DNA of 64,000 nt, taken from positions 30,983-94,982 of the forward strand of contig CADAAI010000007.1 in NCBI GenBank assembly GCA_902785925.1, written 5' to 3'. Source of the DNA: an uncultured Bacteroidales bacterium (lineage in GTDB: Bacteria > Bacteroidota > Bacteroidia > Bacteroidales > Muribaculaceae). The notes under the pieces are model-generated. The model had not been told where the DNA came from and did no database searches. It saw nothing but the letters and a program-made list of their open reading frames with translations. A program made the position numbers and the translations under genes. Positions 20,009 through 28,066 of this stretch are shown piece after piece; the stretch's first letter is position 1; each line of letters opens with the position of its first letter.

Positions 20009-21052
20009 ATGAAAAAGATTTTCTTATTTGTGGCTTGCGCATCACTCATGGTGATGGGTGCCCAGGCACAAACCGCCGAGGAACTCTTCAAGGCTGGTAA
20101 GGCAGAGTTTGACAAATATGACAAGCTCTTTGCTGAATACACACTGGCTCATGGCCAAAACCCTGACGCTCCCGACGCAACAGTCGGTGAACGTGCAGCA
20201 TCCCTGATGAACGGCTTTGATTTGTTACAGAAGGCATTGCCACTCGACACCATCATCGAGTACAATAAGGATGGTAGTCCTAAAATTGACAAAAAGACTG
20301 GCAAACCCAAATTCAAGACCAAATATTCGAAGGACATTGTAGCCCTGCTTTCGGGCCACATCAATGATGTGCTCAATGTGGGTAATGCTGGCTTGATGGG
20401 TAGCGATTTTGCTACTTCCTACAAGGCGTTCAAGTTCTTCAGCCAGCTCATTGGCTCGCCATTGACCGAGGGTGTACAGTTTGAGCAGGCTACTCTCGCC
20501 GACGTAGCATTCTATGAGGGTTATTCGGCTTATCAGCTCAAGGACTATAACGGAGCCTTTAATGCATTCAAGAACGCTATCAGCAAGGGTTACACCGAGA
20601 ATCAGGTTGTAGACTTCAAGAACTCTTGCTTAGCAAACATCATTCAAGGTTTCTGTGATACTAAGGATTATGACAGTGCCAATGCTTATATTGACAAGGC
20701 CATTGCTGATGATCCAGGTAGCGCATTGCTGTATGACATGAAGGGTTTTGTTGTAGAACAGAAAGATGGCCTGCTTGCAGCAGAACAATACTATGAGAAG
20801 GCTACTGAGGTTGATGCAACCTTCCCCAATGGATTCTTTGATCTGGGCCGTGTAATCTATGACAAGGCCGAGAAGATTATCGAAGAGAATCCTAAAGCAA
20901 CAAACGCTGAGCTTAAGCCAAAATTGGTTCCTCTTTACAACAAGGCTCTGCCTTTGTTTAAGAAGGCCAATGAGTTGGATCCAGCCAGCGAGAAGACTCA
21001 GTCTAAGCGTTTCATCGAGGATATTGAGTACAAGCTCGACCTGTTGAAATAA
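20009..21052 (+). CDS. Exported TPR protein (first of a tandem paralogous pair)
   Basis: 347 residues with a signal peptide (cut probably after GAQAQ, about 21). Residues 25-130 contain a distinctive segment with the motif DGSPKIDKKTGKPKFKTKYSKDI, followed by TPR-like helices (about 150-340; VAFYEGYSAYQLKDYNGAFNAF, SALLYDMKGFV, ELDPASEKTQ). There is no lipobox, so it is probably periplasmic. The downstream gene repeats the same organisation and the same motif, so the two are tandem paralogs. A terminator hairpin at 21076-21118 separates them. I recognise no specific function; TPR proteins act as scaffolds for other proteins. Confidence 0.85.
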   Translation: MKKIFLFVACASLMVMGAQAQTAEELFKAGKAEFDKYDKLFAEYTLAHGQNPDAPDATVGERAASLMNGFDLLQKALPLDTIIEYNKDGSPKIDKKTGKPKFKTKYSKDIVALLSGHINDVLNVGNAGLMGSDFATSYKAFKFFSQLIGSPLTEGVQFEQATLADVAFYEGYSAYQLKDYNGAFNAFKNAISKGYTENQVVDFKNSCLANIIQGFCDTKDYDSANAYIDKAIADDPGSALLYDMKGFVVEQKDGLLAAEQYYEKATEVDATFPNGFFDLGRVIYDKAEKIIEENPKATNAELKPKLVPLYNKALPLFKKANELDPASEKTQSKRFIEDIEYKLDLLK

Positions 21053-21075
21053 ATAGACTAAGCACAAATTGTATT

Positions 21076-21118
21076 AAACGCTGTGCATGGCATCATTAAA
21101 ATGTTGTGCACAGCGTTT
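21076..21118 (+). terminator. Terminator between the tandem TPR genes
   Basis: A perfect 12-bp stem (21076-21087 with 21107-21118) with a 19-base loop, ending in TTTT. It overlaps the upstream ATG at 21106, which supports starting the next gene at 21133. Confidence 0.75.
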
Positions 21119-21132
21119 TAAAAATTCAAATA

Positions 21133-22344
21133 ATGAAAAAGTTTCTTGTGGTTTTATTGTGGATTGTAATGAGCACTATGTTAGTAGTGGCCCAGCAACG
21201 CCTCGTAAACGAAGTTAAGAAGGAAATAAGTGGAATGACTCTCACCGTTGACAACTACAAGAACTCATTGAAAAAAATCAATAGGGCACTCGAGAACGAG
21301 GAGACCAAAGACAAAGCCGAACCCTGGTGGGTGGCAGGAAAAATCCAATATTCAATCTACGATAAAATGATGAACAATAAGGCACTGGGCGAGAAAGTGA
21401 GCTCGACCGATGCCGGTGTTGCCTTGCTAGATGGATACTATAAGTTCAGGAGTGCTATGAATAAGGATTCGGTCGTGGTGCGCGACAAGAAAGGAAACCC
21501 AGTGATTGATAAAAAGACTGGTCGTCCTAAGGTGAAAACCAAGTACTCACAGGATATAATGAACAGGATAGTTGATCATTTGGTTGACTACAGCGCTGTA
21601 GCTGGTGACTTTTATATGGCAGGTGATTGGAGCAATGCTTATGAGGCGTGGGACATATACTGCAACATGGCAAGGAGCAACTGGGCAAAACAGCGAAAGA
21701 AGTCTGAGCCTGATTCGGTGGTGGCCTATAACCGGTTTTTCCAAGGTCTTGCTGCCTATCAAGGAAAAGACTATGACAAGGCCGTTGAGCAACTCTCAGC
21801 AGCCAATAGTCTTGGCTACAAGAAAAAAGCCCTGTACGACACATGGATTGATGCCCTAATTAAGCAGCGCGATACCATCTATCTGGTTAGTGTTGCACAT
21901 GAAGCTCATGACCGCCTGGGCGCCAAAGATCCACGTTACGTACACATTCTTATAAACCACTATCTCAAGAGCAAGAATTATGATGAGGCCAATGTGCTTC
22001 TTGATGAGGTGATACTCAGCGACTCGACAGTTGCCGACTACTACGACTTGAAAGGGCGCTTGGTGGAGATAGAACATGACATAGATGAGGCAATCCCTTA
22101 TTATCGTAAGGCTGTGGAACTGAATCCTGACCATAGAATGGGCTTGTTTGATTTGGGCAATGCATTATATAACAAGGCGATAGAGAGCGATGACCATAGG
22201 TCGGCAAATGCCCAAAGACTTTATGCCGAGGCATTGCCTTATCTTGAGAAAGCCTATAAACTCATGCCCATGAACGAGTCACTTAAAAACATTTTGAGTC
22301 GCATTTACTATGTGTTGGGAAGCAGCAAGCTTGACTCGCTGTAG
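21133..22344 (+). CDS. Exported TPR protein (second of a tandem paralogous pair)
   Basis: 403 residues from ATG 21133 (MKKFLVVLLWIVM signal, cut near VVAQQ); the longer frame begins inside a terminator. Residues 120-145 hold DKKGNPVIDKKTGRPKVKTKYSQDI, clearly homologous to the motif in the preceding gene, and the rest has TPR helices (VAYNRFFQGLAAYQGKDYDKAVEQL, AVELNPDHRMGLFDLGNALYNKAIE, KAYKLMPMNESLKNIL). Overall identity to its neighbour looks low outside these segments, so the duplication is old. Probably periplasmic; function unknown. A strong bidirectional terminator follows. Confidence 0.85.
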   Translation: MKKFLVVLLWIVMSTMLVVAQQRLVNEVKKEISGMTLTVDNYKNSLKKINRALENEETKDKAEPWWVAGKIQYSIYDKMMNNKALGEKVSSTDAGVALLDGYYKFRSAMNKDSVVVRDKKGNPVIDKKTGRPKVKTKYSQDIMNRIVDHLVDYSAVAGDFYMAGDWSNAYEAWDIYCNMARSNWAKQRKKSEPDSVVAYNRFFQGLAAYQGKDYDKAVEQLSAANSLGYKKKALYDTWIDALIKQRDTIYLVSVAHEAHDRLGAKDPRYVHILINHYLKSKNYDEANVLLDEVILSDSTVADYYDLKGRLVEIEHDIDEAIPYYRKAVELNPDHRMGLFDLGNALYNKAIESDDHRSANAQRLYAEALPYLEKAYKLMPMNESLKNILSRIYYVLGSSKLDSL

Positions 22345-22373
22345 TGGTTGCTGTAATTCTATGTAAGAAAAAG

Positions 22374-22410
22374 AAGTGGCTATATACATTAAAGGTATAT
22401 AGCCACTTTT
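22374..22410. terminator. Bidirectional terminator
   Basis: A perfect 14-bp stem (22374-22387 with 22395-22408), seven-base loop, T-rich 3' side. It serves the convergent TPR and PKD genes. Confidence 0.92.
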
Positions 22411-22428
22411 GTATTAATTATATGGTTG

Positions 22429-24258
22429 TTAACGCATTATCTTGGTCGTGGTGTGAGAACCATCACTATAGCGTGTTACTACAATGTTGATGCCGCTGAA
22501 TGGCTTGTCGCTTGCTATGCCAGCAACATTGTAATAGGTGTTGGACACCACTTGCTTGCTGATGCTGGTAGTGCTGATTGCTGTTTGCGCGTCATATTTG
22601 AGCATTGGAGCGATAGCCATCGAGATTGGGTCATCGATGTTCTTGTACCAAGAGCCTGTCTCGAGGTAGTTGTGGTTTTCATCCTCGTCGTAAACAAAAT
22701 GATAGGCAGTGCATTTTTCGCCAACAGCACGACGAACTAGGAGGATTGCGATGTCGTCGCCGTTATTATTGGGGAATGGTCCCACCATAGCAAAGAACTC
22801 GGTGCCTGCTTTGATTTCAACTGGAGTATCAAACTCAAACTCGGTAGCGTTGACGGTGGTTGGGTCGAAGGCAAGTTGGCTAGCTTTGAGGCTTGTCTCA
22901 CCAAGAATTTCGCCAGGCATACCATCAGCGTCGGCCGCAGCAATCTTGACAGTGATGTCGGCATCGGCCGATGCGGCGGTAGTCTTGCCGAAGTAGATGT
23001 TAACCTTACTTATTGTGGCATCGGCAAGTGGGGCATCGAAGTGCTCGGCAAATTCGCCCATTCCAAGCCAGTTGGTGCCTGCATAGTTGCCATACCATCC
23101 CATCTCAATCATGCTGAGGTCTAAGGTTTCTTCGGGGCTGATGTTCCATACTTCTTGCTCGCCGCCAGCTTGAATGGCAGTGCTTACTGTTTCAAAGACG
23201 TTGCTTCCCATGTCGTTGGTCACCTCAAGCTTGATGCCATAGGTGCCTTCTTGGGTGTAGGTCACTGTGGGATTCTGCTCGTTGCTTGTGGTAATGTCGG
23301 TCCCTTGGAAGGTCCAAGCCCACTGTGATGGATTGCCTGTAGAAGCGTCCTTGAAAGTGAGGGGAACATTTACGGGGACAAACATCATAACCCATGGTGA
23401 CAGGTAAGCACCATCGGGCAATCCGATATTGGCTTGTGGGGCCTCGCCTTCAACATTTACATAGTCTTGGCGGGTTGTGGTGGAAGTGGTATTGCCGTCG
23501 CCCACGGTGAGAGTCACGGCATAAGAGCCTGCCTTATTGTAGGCTACAACTGGATTCTGCTCGGTGCTGGTAGCAGGAGTTCCACCCTCAAATGTCCAGT
23601 TCCAGCTAGTTGCGTTGCCCGTGCTCATGTCGAGAAAATGCACGCTTTCGCCTTCTTTGATATTGATTGTGGCGTCATCGCCAGTGGCTGCTTGCTTGAT
23701 CTTGAAGCCGTCGATGGCTTCATCCTCACCATAGTCGCCTTGATATACGAAAGAGAACTGCACACTCTTGCCTTCATAGCTGGATAGGTCTACGATGAAT
23801 TTTTCCCAACTTGGACCGTCGTAGGCATTATCTTGAGCCCACAGGAACTGGTCGATGAGCAGTGTAGAAGAGCCGTCGACAATAGCATAAAGATTCCAGG
23901 CACCATATACCAAATATATACCGCTGGCATAGCAGTAGAACTCTAGTTGGCTGTTCTCGCGAATTTCGATAGCTGGCGATGTAGCCACCTCGTTCTGTCC
24001 GTTGGCATAGTCGAGAACCATTGATGAGGTGCTGCTTGGATCGATTGTTGAGAATGCCTTGCTTGGGTTTCCCAACCTCCATGTTGATGAGCTGGTGCTG
24101 GTGTAGGTCCAGGTATTGAATTCATCCTGACTATCCCACCCCTGCTCGTAGTAGGGCACCATAGCCTCGCTGGCTCCAAAGGCAGCTGTGAGCTCCTGAG
24201 CGCCGGCGTTGAGGCACAAGAGTGCCGCGCTTAAAACAAAAAGAGTAATTTTTTTCAT
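22429..24258 (-). CDS. Secreted PKD-domain surface protein
   Basis: 609 residues from the ATG at 24258 (an ATG at 24264 is also in frame). A signal peptide (cut near NAGAQ) is followed by a jelly-roll-like region with W/Y-rich strands (about 40-190), two PKD domains (about 195-275 and 285-370: VHFLDMSTGNATSWNWTFEGG, LTFKDASTGNPSQWAWTFQG, both with typical GSYAVTLTV / GTYGIKLEV strands), and a third beta-rich part to about 560. The last 45 residues (YYNVAGI, then GINIVVTRYSDGS, then TTKIMR) resemble a short type IX secretion C-terminal signal; that is inference but fits with sprA in the window. Probably a cell-surface or secreted adhesive or carbohydrate-binding protein; no catalytic motif seen. 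Confidence 0.85.
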   Translation of the reverse strand: MKKITLFVLSAALLCLNAGAQELTAAFGASEAMVPYYEQGWDSQDEFNTWTYTSTSSSTWRLGNPSKAFSTIDPSSTSSMVLDYANGQNEVATSPAIEIRENSQLEFYCYASGIYLVYGAWNLYAIVDGSSTLLIDQFLWAQDNAYDGPSWEKFIVDLSSYEGKSVQFSFVYQGDYGEDEAIDGFKIKQAATGDDATINIKEGESVHFLDMSTGNATSWNWTFEGGTPATSTEQNPVVAYNKAGSYAVTLTVGDGNTTSTTTRQDYVNVEGEAPQANIGLPDGAYLSPWVMMFVPVNVPLTFKDASTGNPSQWAWTFQGTDITTSNEQNPTVTYTQEGTYGIKLEVTNDMGSNVFETVSTAIQAGGEQEVWNISPEETLDLSMIEMGWYGNYAGTNWLGMGEFAEHFDAPLADATISKVNIYFGKTTAASADADITVKIAAADADGMPGEILGETSLKASQLAFDPTTVNATEFEFDTPVEIKAGTEFFAMVGPFPNNNGDDIAILLVRRAVGEKCTAYHFVYDEDENHNYLETGSWYKNIDDPISMAIAPMLKYDAQTAISTTSISKQVVSNTYYNVAGIASDKPFSGINIVVTRYSDGSHTTTKIMR

Positions 24259-24296
24259 AAGCATGAATGTTTATAAATGATTTCACTAATTTATTG

Positions 24297-24304
24297 CAAA
24301 GTTA
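24297..24304 (-). promoter_or_regulatory. -7 box of the PKD gene
   Basis: TAACTTTG on the minus strand (plus-strand CAAAGTTA), 39 bases before the ATG at 24258. No TTG at the ideal -33 position. Confidence 0.5.
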
Positions 24305-24307
24305 CAC

Positions 24308-24345
24308 AAAAAAATCCTTCGTCTATAGTTTGACAGAAGGAAAAA
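24308..24345 (-). terminator. Probable terminator of the TPR gene at 24365
   Basis: On the minus strand CCTTC-T-GTC / GAC-GAAGG forms an eight-bp stem with one bulged base and is followed by ATTTTTTT. It overlaps the spacer region of the PKD promoter. Confidence 0.6.
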
Positions 24346-24364
24346 TAATAAACCACAAGATTAC

Positions 24365-25288
24365 TTACTCACCAATGAGGGAACGGGCTTCGGACTCTGG
24401 GATTCCGTGGGCAACGGCAAGTTTTAGGTCACGTTCCATGTCGGAGCGGTTATAGCGCAGTTTGTTGAGTTTTGCCCTGAGGATGTAGATGTATGGGTCG
24501 TCGGGGTCGAGCTCAAGCGCATTGGCTATGTCGAGCGATGCCTCGTTTAGATGTTTAGTTGCGAGGTAGCAATCTGCACGGTTAGCAAGTAGGGTGGAAG
24601 AAGGTTTAACTTTTATCACCTCGCTGAAACATTCTACTGCTTTGTCGAAGTTGCCAGCATGCTTCTGCAGGTAGCCTTGACCCTGCTTGGCAAGTCCCGA
24701 GTTGGGGTTGATGCGCAAGATGTCGTCGAAATCGCGTTCGGCAGTTTTTGGGTCGCCAAAGTTCAATGCTATCATGCCGTGGTTATAACGTGATTCCACA
24801 TCGGCGGGGTCGATAGTCATGATGCGCTCATAGTCGGCTTGAGCGAGGGCTATGCTGTCGACGAGGGTGTAGACTGCAGCGCGGTTTAGCAATAGCGTCA
24901 CGGCATTGGGGGTAAGGTCTATCGCCATAGAGTAATTCCTTATCGCCTCGTCGAGACGTCCTTGCCGCCGCTGAATGGTGGCTATGTTGGACAACAGTAG
25001 TGAGTTGCTAGGATTGGACGGCTCGCTTCTTATTGCCTCAAGGAGGAAATGCTCAGCACGATTCCATTGTTTAGCGTTGATGTAGTGTTGTGCTGAGTCA
25101 ACAAATGCATAGTAGGCTGTTGTAGTATCGATAGGGATACTATAGTCGATTGTCGGTTTTACTTTGATAGGGTCGGGCTTCAGACCTTTCTCAAATTTCA
25201 TGTTACGCTCGTTAATCGATTGGATGGCTTGAGCCTGTGCTCCCAGAGCTAGCGAAAGCAATATAATGATATGCAATAATTTCTTCAT
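24365..25288 (-). CDS. Exported tetratricopeptide-repeat protein
   Basis: 307 residues, signal peptide 1-20 (LALGAQAQA). About seven TPR units fill residues 55-300 (AKQWNRAEHFLLEAIRSEPSNP, GRLDEAIRNYSMAIDLTPNA, GNFDKAVECFSEVIKVKPSS, LNEASLDIANALELDPDDP). No lipobox and no other domain, so it is probably a periplasmic scaffold or assembly factor of unknown partner. It is not closely related to the tandem TPR pair at 20009-22344, as the KTKY motif is missing. The start at 25288 lies only four bases from a -7 box, so its mRNA may begin at or next to the ATG. Confidence 0.85.
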   Translation of the reverse strand: MKKLLHIIILLSLALGAQAQAIQSINERNMKFEKGLKPDPIKVKPTIDYSIPIDTTTAYYAFVDSAQHYINAKQWNRAEHFLLEAIRSEPSNPSNSLLLSNIATIQRRQGRLDEAIRNYSMAIDLTPNAVTLLLNRAAVYTLVDSIALAQADYERIMTIDPADVESRYNHGMIALNFGDPKTAERDFDDILRINPNSGLAKQGQGYLQKHAGNFDKAVECFSEVIKVKPSSTLLANRADCYLATKHLNEASLDIANALELDPDDPYIYILRAKLNKLRYNRSDMERDLKLAVAHGIPESEARSLIGE

Positions 25289-25292
25289 GTGG

Positions 25293-25300
25293 CAAAGTTA
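25293..25300 (-). promoter_or_regulatory. -7 box abutting the TPR gene start
   Basis: TAACTTTG on the minus strand ends four bases before the ATG at 25288. If it is used, the transcript starts at the ATG or within it. No -33 TTG at the usual spacing, so use is uncertain. Confidence 0.4.
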
Positions 25301-25385
25301 ATGAGCAATGACAAGAAGTAGTGCATAGTTTTAGTATTTTTAGATAAATTTTGCCTTCTTTGTTCGTCAGTTGCAGAGAAAATAC

Positions 25386-25393
25386 TACTTTTG
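25386..25393 (+). promoter_or_regulatory. -7 box of the MscS gene
   Basis: TACTTTTG, 20 bases before the ATG at 25414, with a TTG (25360-25362) 23 bases upstream, slightly longer than the ideal spacing. Confidence 0.5.
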
Positions 25394-25413
25394 TAAGCTG
25401 AAAATCAAGAATT

Positions 25414-26541
25414 ATGACATTAACGACAATATTACTTCAAAGTCAACAGGCTGTTGCCGACTCGCTGGCAAACCTCACAAAGAAGTTCTCGACGTTGCCC
25501 GACTCGCTCGCAAACGTTACCCCTCAGAAGATACATGAGGGAATTAAAAACTTCAACTGGAACGAGGTGATAAGCCAACTCACCGACACAGGCGTGTCGC
25601 TGGCTCTGCACATCCTTGCTGCTGTTGTGGTCTTTATCGTGGGTCGCTTCCTAATCATCAAGATTCATAACTTGATTCGTTCGATAATGGTGAGCCGCGA
25701 CGTTGACCGCTCTCTCACGACATTCCTTTTGAGCCTCTTCAAGATTACATTCTTCTTCATTCTCGCTATTATTGTCATCAGCATCATGGGCATTGAGACG
25801 AGTTCGTTCATCGCCATCTTTGCCTCGGCAGGAATTGCCATTGGTATGGCATTCAGTGGCACGTTGCAGAATTTTGCCGGCGGTGTGCTCATCCTGCTGT
25901 TGAAACCTTACAGGGTGGGTGACTACATAGAGTTTGAAACCCACAAAGGCACGGTAAAGGAAATTCAGATTTTCCACACCATAATCACAACCTATAACAA
26001 TGAGTCGATAATCATTCCTAATGGTGGCCTCTCGACAGGGACTATTAACAACTACTCACGAGAGCGTGCACGACGACTCGAGTGGCGAGTTGCTATTAGT
26101 TACGGCGATGATGTTGACGTGGCTCGCAAAGTGATATTAGGCATTCTAGAAGGCAACGAGTTGCTCCTCAAGCCTGGCACCGAACATGAGCATAAGCAGC
26201 CGAAAGTTCAAGTTGTGGAAGAGGTTGACGAAGAAAATGCTAAGGGATCATGGTTCAAGCGCTGGCTTCGTCGTCACAAGGAATTGCAGGCTAAGGCTGC
26301 CGAGTGGCGTGAGGAGAAACGTCTGGAACTCGATCAGAAGATGCCTAAACTAGATTACACTCCTAATGTGAATGTCGAGAGTCTAGACGATAGTTCGGTT
26401 ACCTTGGTGGTGAGAGCATGGTGCACCCATGCCGACTATTGGCCAGCACTTTACCAAGTTAACGAGGCCATATACAAGCAGCTGCCGCAGCATGGAATCC
26501 ACTTCCCATTCCCACAGCTTGATGTTCATTTCAACAAATAA
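25414..26541 (+). CDS. Small-conductance mechanosensitive channel, MscS family
   Basis: 375 residues. Three transmembrane helices at about 62-85, 105-130 and 135-165; the last is the pore helix with FASAGIAIGMAFSGTLQNFAGGVLILLLKPYRVGDYIE, the MscS signature. The beta domain follows (GTVKEIQIFHTIITTYNNESIIIPNGGLSTGTINNYS). A charged insertion rich in K/E/R (about 245-310, EHKQPKVQVVEEVDEEN to EKRLELDQK) interrupts the C-terminal alpha/beta domain, longer than in E. coli MscS (286 residues). It should open under membrane tension to release solutes during hypo-osmotic shock, in the inner membrane. Monocistronic, with its own -7 box. Confidence 0.95.
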   Translation: MTLTTILLQSQQAVADSLANLTKKFSTLPDSLANVTPQKIHEGIKNFNWNEVISQLTDTGVSLALHILAAVVVFIVGRFLIIKIHNLIRSIMVSRDVDRSLTTFLLSLFKITFFFILAIIVISIMGIETSSFIAIFASAGIAIGMAFSGTLQNFAGGVLILLLKPYRVGDYIEFETHKGTVKEIQIFHTIITTYNNESIIIPNGGLSTGTINNYSRERARRLEWRVAISYGDDVDVARKVILGILEGNELLLKPGTEHEHKQPKVQVVEEVDEENAKGSWFKRWLRRHKELQAKAAEWREEKRLELDQKMPKLDYTPNVNVESLDDSSVTLVVRAWCTHADYWPALYQVNEAIYKQLPQHGIHFPFPQLDVHFNK

Positions 26542-26594
26542 TGATTAAAGGGCTTGGTAAAGCTTTTTAACTGAAACGACTGGGTTAGAATAAA

Positions 26595-27230
26595 ATGAGA
26601 GGACTATTAAAAATCATAGCAGTTTATTTTGTGGTATGGGCCCTTACTGGATGCGTTGAGAGGCTTAACGACACACAATATCGCGTGCAGTGCACAGTCG
26701 ACAAGACTTTGGGCGTTGACAGTGTGTCGATGATGGTACTTGAGGATTCCTACGGTCGCGTGCGCCACGTGTCAACGGTGGGACTAGATACTGCCATCGG
26801 AGCGTTTGTGATTGAAGGCCAAGTGGAGCAGCCATGTGTGGCCTTCCTGAAATTTGGCAACGATAGCACACCGTTTTACTTTGTGCTTGAGCATGGCGCA
26901 ACATTGGTCGATGTTGGTGCTCGTGGCGTGGTGGTGAGCGGCGGTGACCTCAATCACGAGTACTTTGCCTACTTGAAGGATCGCGCGTTGCTTGAATCGG
27001 CGCGTCGCTCGCTGCTGACGCAATATCGTCGTCTTGCTGCTCCCGATTCAATAGTCAACATTGAGCAGGAACGTGAGTTTGTGGTTGCCGATAGTGTGTT
27101 GAGCGATTCGCTTGAGCGTTTAACAGTGGGCGTTATTAACCGTGGCGATGCGGTGTCGCGCATCGTTTTTGAGCGTTATGTAAATACTCTCAGCCGCTAC
27201 AACCTGTCGAAAATCAACCAGTCACGTTGA
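26595..27230 (+). CDS. DUF4369-like lipoprotein without thioredoxin domain
   Basis: 211 residues, lipoprotein signal with lipid-acceptor Cys20 (VVWALTGC). Residues 28-130 (YRVQCTVDKTLGVDSVSMMVLEDSYG, then FVIEGQVEQPCVAFLKFG, then FVLEHGATLVDV) look like the DUF4369 beta domain that in Bacteroidetes usually precedes a TlpA-type thioredoxin domain. Here that second domain is missing: after residue 130 there is only a helical stretch (ESARRSLLTQYRRL to SRYNLSKINQSR). Compare the full version at 59105 in this window. Function unknown; the domain assignment is by eye and moderately sure. Confidence 0.75.
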   Translation: MRGLLKIIAVYFVVWALTGCVERLNDTQYRVQCTVDKTLGVDSVSMMVLEDSYGRVRHVSTVGLDTAIGAFVIEGQVEQPCVAFLKFGNDSTPFYFVLEHGATLVDVGARGVVVSGGDLNHEYFAYLKDRALLESARRSLLTQYRRLAAPDSIVNIEQEREFVVADSVLSDSLERLTVGVINRGDAVSRIVFERYVNTLSRYNLSKINQSR

Positions 27231-27277
27231 TTAATCGAAGTTTTTGGTGATGATTTTTCATATTTGAAAAAAATTCA

Positions 27278-27285
27278 TATATTTG
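27278..27285 (+). promoter_or_regulatory. -7 box of the lipoprotein gene at 27329
   Basis: TATATTTG matches TAnnTTTG, 43 bases before the ATG. No clear -33 element. Confidence 0.45.
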
Positions 27286-27328
27286 CAGCCGAAAAAGAAA
27301 TAATTTTAAAAACAATAGAAATATAGAC

Positions 27329-27985
27329 ATGAAAAAGTACACACTATTGTTATTGACACTGATGGTTGCGTTTGCTTTCTCTTCGTGCAAGAAATCGCCA
27401 CAATACATCTATGTTGATAACATGAGCGATGAGGCTAAAGTTAGCTTTATCGAAGGAGAAGACGATAATGATGCCTATAGCAAGGCCTTTGAGAACTATT
27501 CTAATGCTCGTTTTTATCCCGTTTTCTCTGAGTTTGAGAAAACACGCAAGTACATTGCTGAGAACGACAGCGCTAGCGAGGCTTGCGAGGGAATAGAAGG
27601 AGAAATGGCTCCCCCCGATGATAGCGGCGGTGGCGGCGAGGTCATCTCGACCAGCGATGATGCCAGTAGCCTCGACGGCATGGGCGACCGTCCTGTGTAT
27701 ATGGAGTTGTCCAAATTCAATACACCCACATTCACATTGTTCAAGATTACCGATTCGTCGGCTCGCGAAGCGGCTCAGGACTACATCGACAAGAAGATTA
27801 CCTACGAGGAGTTTGTGAAACTCACTCAGGGCAAAGTTGAGGAAGTCAACCTCTACGACAAGAACTTCGACTCGTGTGTAGCGATTGACCGCAAGGTGTT
27901 TGACCAGCTTCAGTCGAAACTCGCCCAGGCGCTTGATAAGATCGACAAAGACGCCGCTAGCAAGAAGGGCGACGCTGTGGAGTAA
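27329..27985 (+). CDS. Hypothetical lipoprotein
   Basis: 218 residues with a lipoprotein signal (FAFSSC, Cys20). The mature protein is acidic: a helical first half (KAFENYSNARFYPVFSEFEKTRKYI), a low-complexity glycine/acid linker (PPDDSGGGGE, about 90-110), then a helical segment to a lysine-rich tail (KIDKDAASKKGDAVE). I recognise no family. It has its own -7 box upstream and a terminator downstream, so it is a single-gene transcript between the DUF4369-like gene and the convergent regulator gene. Confidence 0.7.
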   Translation: MKKYTLLLLTLMVAFAFSSCKKSPQYIYVDNMSDEAKVSFIEGEDDNDAYSKAFENYSNARFYPVFSEFEKTRKYIAENDSASEACEGIEGEMAPPDDSGGGGEVISTSDDASSLDGMGDRPVYMELSKFNTPTFTLFKITDSSAREAAQDYIDKKITYEEFVKLTQGKVEEVNLYDKNFDSCVAIDRKVFDQLQSKLAQALDKIDKDAASKKGDAVE

Positions 27986-28013
27986 AAATCTACTGGGAAA
28001 TAATATTAAAGGG

Positions 28014-28042
28014 AAAGCTGGGACTTAAGGGTCTCAGCTTTT
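28014..28042. terminator. Terminator between convergent genes
   Basis: An 11-bp stem with one G-U pair (28014-28024 with 28031-28041), A-rich before and TTTT after, between the lipoprotein gene and the hybrid two-component regulator. Confidence 0.8.
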
Positions 28043-28066
28043 ATTATGTTGACGATTTCAATACTC

